From an uncultured Oscillibacter sp. (GTDB lineage: Bacteria; Bacillota; Clostridia; Oscillospirales; Oscillospiraceae), in NCBI GenBank assembly GCA_910583695.1, contig CAJTZL010000080.1, forward strand, positions 1 through 9,396: 9,396 bases of DNA, in the 5' to 3' direction. A program made the position numbers and the translations under genes. Position 1 is the first letter of the stretch; every line of letters begins with the position of its first letter. A model generated the notes under the pieces. That model did not search any database, had not been told where the DNA came from, and was given only the letters and a program-made list of their open reading frames with translations. Positions 1-5,110 of the stretch are shown here, piece by piece.

Positions 1-721
1 GGCGCTGGGTGTTGGAGTTCTCCGCCCGGAAGGTGGGGCCGAAGGTGTACACGTCCCCGAAGGCCATGGCAAAGTTCTCGGCGTTCAGCTGGCCGGAGAC
101 CGTCAGGTTCGCGGGCTTGCCGAAGAAGTCCTGGGTGAAGTCCACTTTGCCGTCCCCGGTCCGGGGCGGGTTCTCCGGGTCCAGGGTCGTGACCCGGAAC
201 ATCTCCCCGGCGCCCTCGCAGTCGCTGGCGGTGATGATGGGGGTGTGGACGTAGACAAAGCCCCGGCTCTGGAAGAACTCGTGAATGGCGAAGGCGGCGG
301 CGCTCCGGACCCGGAAGGCGGCGGAGAACAGGTTCGTCCGGGGCCGCAGGTGCTGGATGGTCCGGAGGTATTCCACGGTATGCCGCTTCTTCTGGAGGGG
401 ATAGTCGGGGGTGGAGGGGCCCTCCACCTCAATCTTCGCGGCTTTCAGCTCCAGGGGCTGCTTGGCCTCGGGGGTGAGGACCACGGTGCCCGTGACGATG
501 AGGGCCGCGCCCACGTTCTGGGCGGCGATGTCCTTGTAGTTTTCCAGGGTTCCGGCCTCCATGACCACCTGGAGGTTCTTCAGGCAGGAGCCGTCGTTCA
601 GCTCCACGAAGCCGAAGTTCTTCATGTCCCGGATGGTACGGGCCCAGCCGCCCACAGTGATTGACTGCCCGTCGAGGGTGTCTTTGTCGGCGAAAACCGC
701 CGCGATTTTTGTGAGGGTCAT
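1..721 (-). CDS. asnS: Asparaginyl-tRNA synthetase (N-terminal part, cut by window edge)
   Basis: Charges tRNA-Asn with asparagine in the cytoplasm (class IIb aminoacyl-tRNA synthetase). Only the first 240 codons are present. The N-terminal stretch beginning MTLTKIAAVF, with a VGGWARTIRDMKNFGFVELNDG segment split around residues 22-42, is the OB-fold anticodon-binding domain. The catalytic domain follows, with a class II motif 1 region (about residues 120-160) and the motif 2 signature FRAENSNT near residue 230. That RAENSNT form separates AsnRS from AspRS. The ATG at 721-719 is preceded at 6 nt by AGGTG (732-728), and a good promoter lies just upstream. The frame is open to the window edge without a stop, so this is truncation by the window and not gene decay. 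The gene has its own promoter and is separated from rlmH by a non-coding repeat region, so it is probably an independent unit. Confidence 0.97.
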   Translation of the reverse strand, partial: MTLTKIAAVFADKDTLDGQSITVGGWARTIRDMKNFGFVELNDGSCLKNLQVVMEAGTLENYKDIAAQNVGAALIVTGTVVLTPEAKQPLELKAAKIEVEGPSTPDYPLQKKRHTVEYLRTIQHLRPRTNLFSAAFRVRSAAAFAIHEFFQSRGFVYVHTPIITASDCEGAGEMFRVTTLDPENPPRTGDGKVDFTQDFFGKPANLTVSGQLNAENFAMAFGDVYTFGPTFRAENSNTQR

Positions 722-727
722 TGTGTT

Positions 728-732
728 CACCT
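728..732 (-). promoter_or_regulatory. Ribosome binding site of asnS
   Basis: AGGTG on the minus strand, 6 nt before the ATG of asnS. It fixes the start at 721. Confidence 0.75.
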
Positions 733-759
733 GATTTCTGTTATTTCATTGGATGGTAT

Positions 760-787
760 ATTATATCATAAATTTTTGCTTTTGCAA
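760..787 (-). promoter_or_regulatory. Sigma-A-type promoter of asnS
   Basis: On the minus strand, TTGCAA (787-782) is followed after 16 bases by a perfect TATAAT (765-760). This stretch is strikingly AT-rich within a GC-rich region. The predicted transcript start near 753 gives a short leader of about 30 nt before asnS, with no T-box-like structure in it. The non-coding repeat ends only about 14 bases upstream of the -35 box. Confidence 0.8.
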
Positions 788-800
788 GAGGGGAGGGGAT

Positions 801-1099
801 TGTACTCGCCCTTCGGGCGGGGAGGAATGGATACCAGCGATGGCTGGTGCAATGCACCCCCCATTTTCTCTTTTTCTTGCCAGAAGAAAAAGAGACTGCG
901 CCCGCAGGCGCGTGTCGGAGGCCAACCGCCGCGAAGCGGCGGCTCTTAGGCCGGAGACAAACGGGCCGTGCACGGTCCAAAAGAGAAAAAGAAGTACGGC
1001 CCCTGCGGGGGGACGAAAGACGGGGGGACGCGCAAGGCGTGCCTCCGTTTTTTACGCATGTCTCCTGCTCGCGACGTAGTTTGAGCGGGGGTTTGTCCC
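801..1099 (+). repeat. Structured non-coding dispersed repeat, copy 1
   Basis: Shares four ordered blocks with 9160-9396, in the same orientation. (a) A TTC-loop hairpin at 805-821. (b) A segment at 854-890 running from GCACCCCCCATTTT through a pyrimidine/purine hairpin (arms 867-878 and 884-895, 12 perfect pairs). (c) 38 identical bases at 959-996 centred on the palindrome CCGTGCACGG. (d) GCGGGGGTTTGTCCC at 1085-1099. A further hairpin (833-838 with 843-848) sits where copy 2 has a different-sequence hairpin. Copy 1 has 63 extra bases (896-958) holding a hairpin CCGCCGC-GAA-GCGGCGG (926-942). Orientation and true ends are unknown, and no terminal inverted repeats or target duplications are evident. 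Open frames crossing it are not preserved between copies, because of one-base indels, so I do not call a gene here. It could be a non-autonomous mobile element, a REP-like element or an RNA. Confidence 0.8.
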
Positions 1100-1278
1100 G
1101 TGACGAATGGACCAGCTTCTCTTTTCGCTGCCGCTCACCTGGCGGTAGAGGATGGATGTCTGCCTTTTCCGGGACTACCCTTCTATTGATAGACCATCCC
1201 GTGGGGCCTGACCCCCTGGTCAGGCCATTCCTCCAGGGTCTGCCCTTTTCCCGGTAGGATATCCCCCCAGGGCGGGCT
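1100..1278. other. Gene-free stretch downstream of rlmH
   Basis: No convincing gene. It holds a perfect 9-bp inverted repeat GGCCTGACC/GGTCAGGCC (1205-1213 with 1218-1226, 4-base loop), which may lie in the rlmH 3' region but lacks a T-tract on the minus strand. It also holds two similar short direct motifs: GTCTGCCTTTTCCGGGA near 1158 and GTCTGCCCTTTTCCCGGT near 1238. The repeat of the previous entry may extend into this stretch, but no second copy is visible here to prove it. Confidence 0.5.
1205..1226 (-). terminator. Perfect hairpin downstream of rlmH, possible 3' end
   Basis: Nine perfect, GC-rich pairs with a four-base loop, starting about 50 nt after the rlmH stop. There is no T-run after the stem on the minus strand, so a Rho-independent terminator is not established. 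It could be an mRNA 3'-end-protecting hairpin. Confidence 0.35.
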
Positions 1279-1773
1279 TTACTTATGATATCGCGTTCCC
1301 CCGTTAATCTGGTAGGCCCGGTAAATCTGCTCCAGCAGCATCACCCGGGCCAAGTGGTGGGGGAATGTCATCGGCGACATGGATAATTTCGCCCAGGCCT
1401 CCGCCTTGATGGACGCGTGGAGCCCGAAGGACCCCCCGATTAAAAACACCAGCCGCTTCTCCTGCCCCATCTCTGTCCCCGCCGCCCAGGCGGCCATGGT
1501 CCGGGCCAGCTCCTCGCTGGAATAGAGCCGCCCCTCCACGCACAAGGCGATGAGGCGGGAGGAGGGCGGCAGCTTCCTGCGGATATTCTCCGCCTCCTTT
1601 AAAAGGGCCCCCTCGATCTGAGCGGGAGAGGGTGTTTCCGGGAGGCGCTCCTCCGGCAGCTCCACGATTTCCAGCCTGCAGTACCGGCTCAGGCGCTTGG
1701 CGTATTCCGCCGCCGCGTCGGCGTAGAATTTTTCCTTCAGCTTTCCGACGCAGAGAAGGCTCACCCGCTGCAT
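1279..1773 (-). CDS. rlmH: 23S rRNA (pseudouridine1915-N3)-methyltransferase RlmH
   Basis: Methylates pseudouridine 1915 in helix 69 of 23S rRNA on assembled 70S ribosomes, using S-adenosylmethionine (SPOUT family). The protein has 164 residues, against about 159 usual for the family. The trefoil-knot SAM-binding signature FLIGGSFGL is at residues 110-118. The diagnostic C-terminus is present: LSMSPMTFPHHLAR, LLEQIYRAYQINGG and a terminal YHK. The ATG at 1773 has a strong AAGGAGG (1786-1780) 6 nt upstream, inside the walJ coding region. The gene overlaps walJ by 13 bases, so translation is probably coupled. In Bacillus rlmH also lies close downstream of the wal genes, which supports the assignment. 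Confidence 0.97.
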   Translation of the reverse strand: MQRVSLLCVGKLKEKFYADAAAEYAKRLSRYCRLEIVELPEERLPETPSPAQIEGALLKEAENIRRKLPPSSRLIALCVEGRLYSSEELARTMAAWAAGTEMGQEKRLVFLIGGSFGLHASIKAEAWAKLSMSPMTFPHHLARVMLLEQIYRAYQINGGTRYHK

Positions 1774-2555
1774 ACCGTTCCTCCTTCCAGCACATAGGCC
1801 CCGCTGAGGCCGTCCCGGGGAGCGGCGGAGAGGCGGGGGCTCAGGCCCGCGGCGCTCAGGGCCGTCTCCACCGCCCGGAGGGCCATGGCGGGGGTGTTGT
1901 TCTCCCGGCTCAGGTGGGCCAGGACGATTTCCCGGGCCCCGGCCCTGGCCAGGGTGACGGCAAAGGCGGCGGCCTCCTCGTTGGGGAGGTGCCCCTTGGG
2001 GCCCAGGATGCGCTTTTTCAGGAAGTAGGGATAGGGGCCGCTCCGCAGGGTCTCCACGTCGTGGTTGGCCTCCAGCACCGCCAGGGCCACGCCGGGCAGG
2101 ACCGCCGCCGCTTCCGGCGTGACGAAACCGCTGTCCGTCAGCAGGCCGAAGCCCCCGTCGGGGGTGTCGAAACGGTAGCCCCGGGAGCCGGGGGAATCGT
2201 GGGAGGTGGGGAAGGCGGTGACGGCGCAGTTCTTCACGGAAACGGTCCCCTCCGCATCCCGCAGGCGGTCCTCCGGGAGGACCATGCGGCGCAGCAGGTC
2301 CCGCCCCGCCTCCGGGGCGGCGCAGACGGGGCAGGCCGTGTGCTTTAAAAGGGTCTGGAGGCCGGAGATGTGGTCCGAGTGGGTGTGGGTGATGAAAATG
2401 CCGTCCAGGTCCGGCAGGTCCAGCCCCAGGGACTGGAGCCCCCGGCGGATGCGGCGGCAGGAGATGCCCGCGTCCACCAGAATGTGGCCCCCCGCCCAGC
2501 TCAGCAGCAGGGCGTTTCCGGAGGAGCCGCTGGCCAGGGTATGTACCGTTGTCAA
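1761..2555 (-). CDS. walJ: WalJ/YycJ metallo-beta-lactamase-fold hydrolase
   Basis: 264-residue metallo-beta-lactamase-fold protein of the YycJ (WalJ) family. It begins with the family-typical SGSSGN segment (residues 9-14) and carries the metal-binding HTHSDH motif (residues 57-62), a later histidine in TSHDS, an LTDSG aspartate, and the late AHLSREN histidine. In Bacillus, YycJ is encoded at the end of the wal operon and has been linked to DNA repair/exonuclease activity and cell-cycle coordination. The exact substrate here is unknown. The start is TTG at 2555-2553, overlapping the TGA of the preceding gene (TTGA). It is supported by AAGGAGGT at 2571-2564, 8 nt upstream, and by MTTVHTLASGSSGN matching the family N-terminus. 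It overlaps rlmH at its 3' end. Confidence 0.92.
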   Translation of the reverse strand: MTTVHTLASGSSGNALLLSWAGGHILVDAGISCRRIRRGLQSLGLDLPDLDGIFITHTHSDHISGLQTLLKHTACPVCAAPEAGRDLLRRMVLPEDRLRDAEGTVSVKNCAVTAFPTSHDSPGSRGYRFDTPDGGFGLLTDSGFVTPEAAAVLPGVALAVLEANHDVETLRSGPYPYFLKKRILGPKGHLPNEEAAAFAVTLARAGAREIVLAHLSRENNTPAMALRAVETALSAAGLSPRLSAAPRDGLSGAYVLEGGTVCSG

Positions 2556-2827
2556 AGCGCGGGACCTCCTTTGCCTCTCAGCGTGTCGCTGAAGGCCTTC
2601 AAATCCGCCTTTGTCTCCGGGGGAAGGGCGTTGAAGTCCACGCCCCGGACCGCCCCCTCCAGGGCGTAGAGATGAACCAGGCAGACGTTGGGATAGAGGG
2701 TTTTCAGCCGGAAAAAGGCGTCCCTGGACCCGGCCTCCGTCAGCTCCTCCGAGGTGTGGATACCCGCCGCCGCCAGCTTCCGGGCCATCTCCGCCCCGAT
2801 GTTCCGCATGGATGTCAAATCCGCCAT
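2552..2827 (-). CDS. TfoX/Sxy C-terminal-domain protein (stand-alone)
   Basis: A 91-residue protein matching only the C-terminal TfoX domain. The N-terminal LTSMRNIGAEMARKLAAAGI is a helix-hairpin-helix-like segment (residues 4-23). It is followed by a TSEELTEAGSRDAF helix and the VCLVHLYALEGAVRG pattern (about residues 48-62), then LPPETKADLKAF. Full-length TfoX/Sxy, the competence activator of gammaproteobacteria, has an extra N-terminal domain that is absent here. Stand-alone C-terminal versions are common in Firmicutes and have no established role, so competence control should not be assumed. The ATG at 2827 follows a purine-rich GGAGGAGGAAG site. The stop overlaps the walJ TTG start, indicating co-expression and translational coupling. 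Confidence 0.85.
   Translation of the reverse strand: MADLTSMRNIGAEMARKLAAAGIHTSEELTEAGSRDAFFRLKTLYPNVCLVHLYALEGAVRGVDFNALPPETKADLKAFSDTLRGKGGPAL
2564..2571 (-). promoter_or_regulatory. Ribosome binding site deciding the TTG start of walJ
   Basis: A full AAGGAGGT on the minus strand, 8 nt before the TTG, lying inside the 3' end of the TfoX-domain gene. It makes the TTG start credible where no suitably placed ATG exists. Confidence 0.85.
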
Positions 2828-2849
2828 AGGCTTCCTCCTCCTGCTGTCC

Positions 2850-3290
2850 TCACAATTTCATGTACAAGAGCGGGTAGGGCCCGCCCTGCTCGTCGGTCTC
2901 CGTCCGCCGGTAAACATGGAAGCCCATGTGCTCATAAAAGCCCCTGGCCTGGGGGTTCTGTTGGTTGACGGCCAGCTCCCGGAGGCCGTAACGGTCCATT
3001 CCGTATTGGAGCAGCGCCCGTCCAAGGCCCTTCCCCCGCGCCTCCGGCAAAAGGAACAGCATCTCCAGCCGCCGCCCGTCCGCACCCAGGAAGCCGGCAA
3101 GAAGGCCCGCTTCGTCCTCCGCCGTCACCAGACGGGGGACCTCCCCCAGAGCCTGGGGGACATAGGTCTTGATGACCTCCACCTCGCCGCCGGACAAAAA
3201 CAGGTGGGTGGCTCTGACGGAACGCTCCCAGACCTCCAGCAGGCGGTCCAGGCGCTCCGGCGTCCGGGATTCCAGCTCAATCATCCGCAT
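2850..3290 (-). CDS. GNAT-family N-acetyltransferase, YjaB-like
   Basis: Predicted acetyl-CoA-dependent acetyltransferase of 146 residues; the substrate is unknown. An N-terminal helix region, ERLDRLLEVWERSVRATHLFL (residues 12-32, shown across two motifs), resembles that of E. coli YjaB. Motif A is ARGKGLGRALL (84-94), the acetyl-CoA pyrophosphate loop. The C-terminal AVNQQNPQARGFYEHMGF and the GGPYPLL ending also match the YjaB type. I chose the ATG at 3290 (MRMIEL) because AAAGGAGG lies 4 nt upstream; the second ATG at 3284 is an equally possible start, 10 nt from the same site. A longer reading from 3338 would run through the intergenic hairpin and is rejected. It lies 22 nt before the TfoX-domain gene, probably in the same transcript. 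Confidence 0.88.
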   Translation of the reverse strand: MRMIELESRTPERLDRLLEVWERSVRATHLFLSGGEVEVIKTYVPQALGEVPRLVTAEDEAGLLAGFLGADGRRLEMLFLLPEARGKGLGRALLQYGMDRYGLRELAVNQQNPQARGFYEHMGFHVYRRTETDEQGGPYPLLYMKL

Positions 3291-3304
3291 GGGCCCTCCT
3301 TTGC

Positions 3305-3345
3305 AAAAACCGGGAGACGGAAGGGCATCCCCCTCCATCTCCCGG
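3305..3345 (-). terminator. Hairpin plus T-tract after murA (terminator or attenuator)
   Basis: On the minus strand CCGGGAG (3345-3339) pairs with CTCCCGG (3316-3310), and an inner stem GGAGGGG/CCCTTCC is closed by a GATG tetraloop. TTTTT (3309-3305) follows immediately. This is a standard Rho-independent terminator 14 nt after the murA stop. It ends only about 15 nt before the start of the acetyltransferase gene and directly abuts its ribosome site, so it may act as an attenuator if the downstream cluster relies on readthrough. Confidence 0.8.
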
Positions 3346-3358
3346 AACCGCTTCCATG

Positions 3359-4654
3359 TTAACCAAGGTTCAGGTGCCGCTGCTCCTCCGACTCCTCCAC
3401 GGCCCGGATACTGGCCCCCAGGCCCCGGAGCTTCTCCACCAGATTCTCATAGCCCCGCTCAATGTAGTGGACACAGGAGATTTCGCTCTGCCCCCGGGCG
3501 GCCAGGGCGGCAATGACCAGGGCGGCCCCCGCCCGGAGGTCCGACGCCTGGATGGGCGCGCCCACCAGATGGTCCACGCCCTCCACCACGGCGGTCTTGT
3601 CGTCCACCTGGATGCTGGCCCCCATGCGGCGGAGCTCGTCCACATAGCGGTAGCGGCTGGACCACACGCTCTCCGTCACCAGGGAAATGCCCTGGGCCAG
3701 GGAGAGGACCGTGGTGATCTGGGGCTGCATGTCCGTGGGGAAACCGGGATAGGGCAGGGTCTTGATGTTGGCCCGGCGCAGAGGGCCGTTCCGGCGGACC
3801 AGAAGGGTGTCCTCGTGCTCCTCCACCTCCACGCCGCACTCCTGGAGCTTGGCGGTGATGCAGTCCATGTGCTTGGGGATGATGTTTTTCACCAGAATCT
3901 GCCCGCCCGCGGCGGCGGCGGCGGCCATGTAGGTGCCCGCTTCGATCTGGTCGGGAATGATGGCGTAGCTGCCGCCCCGGAGGCGGTCCACGCCGCGAAT
4001 TTTAATGGTATCCGTGCCCGCGCCCCGGATGTTGGCCCCCATGGAGTTGAGGAAGTTGGCCAGATCCACGATATGGGGCTCCTTGGCGGCGTTTTCAATC
4101 ACCGTCCGGCCCTCCGCCATGACGGCGGCCATCATGATGTTCATGGTGGCCCCCACGGAGACCACGTCCAGGTAGACGCTGGTGCCCTTCAGCCGCTCTT
4201 CCCCGGCGGTGGCCCGGATGAAGCCCCCCTCCACCGCCACGGTGGCCCCCAGGGCGTTGAAGCCCTTCATATGCTGGTCGATGGGCCGGACGCCGCCGAA
4301 GTTGCAGCCCCCCGGCAGGGCCACCTCCGCCTGGCCGAAGCGGCCCAGCAGAGCGCCGATGAAGTAGGTGGAGGCCCGGATGCGCCGGGCCAGGTCGTAG
4401 GGGGTGCGGGTGGAGTGAATGTGGCGGCAGTCCACCTCCACGGTGTGCCGGTCCAGGCTGCGGACCCCCGCGCCCAGCTGCTCTAAAATCTTCAGGCACA
4501 GCGTCACGTCGGAAATCTGGGGGATGTTCTCAATGCGGCAGACCCCGTCCACCAGCAGCGCGGCGGGGATGATGGCCACGGCGGCGTTTTTCGCGCCGCT
4601 GATTTCCACTTCGCCAAACAGGGGCGTTCCGCCCTGTATGATATATTTTGTCAA
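3359..4654 (-). CDS. murA: UDP-N-acetylglucosamine 1-carboxyvinyltransferase MurA
   Basis: Transfers enolpyruvate from PEP to UDP-GlcNAc in the cytoplasm, the first committed step of peptidoglycan synthesis. With the TTG start it has 431 residues, normal for the family (about 418-430). Features are GAKNA with Lys22/Asn23 (residues 20-24), the GGC loop with Cys117 (equivalent to the fosfomycin-sensitive Cys115 of E. coli), RPID, and GFPTDMQPQ with Asp308 (equivalent to Asp305). The presence of Cys rather than Asp predicts fosfomycin sensitivity at this residue. The active-site loop reads CNFGGVRP, apparently one residue longer than the usual CxxGxRP. TTG at 4654-4652 gives MTKYIIQGG, the canonical MurA N-terminus, with AGAGGG (4668-4663) 8 nt upstream. 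The TTG at 4714 in the same frame has no such support. The gene has its own promoter, a long leader and a terminator. Confidence 0.96.
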   Translation of the reverse strand: MTKYIIQGGTPLFGEVEISGAKNAAVAIIPAALLVDGVCRIENIPQISDVTLCLKILEQLGAGVRSLDRHTVEVDCRHIHSTRTPYDLARRIRASTYFIGALLGRFGQAEVALPGGCNFGGVRPIDQHMKGFNALGATVAVEGGFIRATAGEERLKGTSVYLDVVSVGATMNIMMAAVMAEGRTVIENAAKEPHIVDLANFLNSMGANIRGAGTDTIKIRGVDRLRGGSYAIIPDQIEAGTYMAAAAAAGGQILVKNIIPKHMDCITAKLQECGVEVEEHEDTLLVRRNGPLRRANIKTLPYPGFPTDMQPQITTVLSLAQGISLVTESVWSSRYRYVDELRRMGASIQVDDKTAVVEGVDHLVGAPIQASDLRAGAALVIAALAARGQSEISCVHYIERGYENLVEKLRGLGASIRAVEESEEQRHLNLG

Positions 4655-4938
4655 AATATTGACCCTCTCTTCAAGCAACAGTTTGCCGGTCCGGGGCGTT
4701 TGCGGGAGGCACAAGAGACAGTTTGCCCGGCTGGCGGCGCTTCATACCCGCGCGGGACGCGGGGAGGTAAATTCTTCTTGGGGGCGTCTTCTGCGCAAGG
4801 GCGGAACAGACGGCGGCGCACCGTTTTTTCCGTCCCGCTGGAACGGCGGAAAAGGATGCGCCGGAGCCCCCTGTATCCTGTATGGAGGCGCCTGCCTGCG
4901 TCCGCGGCAGGGCGGCGGGCAGGACATTTTTTACACGC
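4655..4938 (-). promoter_or_regulatory. Long untranslated leader of murA
   Basis: Between the predicted transcript start (about 4938) and the murA TTG lie about 284 nt with no convincing gene. On the minus strand it can form a bulged hairpin in which TTTT, CCG and TTCC pair with GGGA, CGG and AAAA (about 4852-4825), with an AGC loop. A frame of 61 codons (4927-4742) has no ribosome site and a proline/arginine-rich shadow composition. I do not recognise a known riboswitch. The length itself suggests post-transcriptional control or an extra, closer promoter that I could not find. Confidence 0.45.
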
Positions 4939-4944
4939 TTCGTT

Positions 4945-4973
4945 ATCATAGCACAGACAAGGAAAAAAAGCAA
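4945..4973 (-). promoter_or_regulatory. Sigma-A-type promoter of murA
   Basis: Minus-strand TTGCTT (4973-4968), a spacer of exactly 17 bases and TATGAT (4950-4945), in an AT-rich pocket between the wal terminator and murA. The expected transcript starts near 4938. Confidence 0.75.
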
Positions 4974-5039
4974 ACCTTTCCTTCCGTGTTTTTCGATAAT
5001 GTTTCGACGGTGAAAAGGGGCCGCTTCCGTGGACGGGAT

Positions 5040-5070
5040 GCAAAACCCGGCCGCCGGGGCCGGGTTTTGC
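5040..5070 (-). terminator. Terminator of the walK-yycH-yycI unit
   Basis: Thirteen perfect pairs, GCAAAACCCGGCC (5040-5052) with GGCCGGGTTTTGC (5058-5070), and a five-base loop, starting 41 nt after the yycI stop. The A4/T4 runs in the outer stem make it look bidirectional. The murA promoter follows within about 70 bases, so murA is separated transcriptionally from the wal genes. Confidence 0.8.
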
Positions 5071-5110
5071 AGGGAATATCTGGGAAACAAAGGGGCAGGC
5101 CCCGCCGGGC

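Noticed and set aside
722..760. T-box leader in front of asnS
   Set aside because: The predicted leader is only about 30 nt, far too short for a T-box, and no specifier or antiterminator sequence is visible.
741..980. Minus-strand open frame through repeat copy 1, starting MDRARPV
   Set aside because: A similar peptide appears in copy 2 (around 9230-9300) but the reading frames part at a one-base indel (CTTGCCAG versus CTTCCAG). The frame also runs through the asnS promoter. The similarity reflects repeated DNA, not a conserved protein.
801..1099. CRISPR array or tandem repeats
   Set aside because: There are two dispersed copies 8 kb apart with internal hairpins, not regularly spaced identical repeats with spacers, and there are no cas genes in the window.
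3291..3338. Longer start for the acetyltransferase at 3338
   Set aside because: It would place the terminator hairpin inside the gene and adds residues not typical of the family. AAAGGAGG sits directly before the ATG at 3290.
3356..4486. Plus-strand open frame of 376 codons opposite murA
   Set aside because: Shadow of murA with low-complexity composition (many His, Gly, Asp, Val) and no ribosome site or family motif.
4742..4927. Possible 61-codon leader peptide before murA
   Set aside because: No ribosome site in front of its ATG and a Pro/Arg-rich composition typical of GC-rich non-coding DNA. No regulatory codon run or overlapping terminator is visible.
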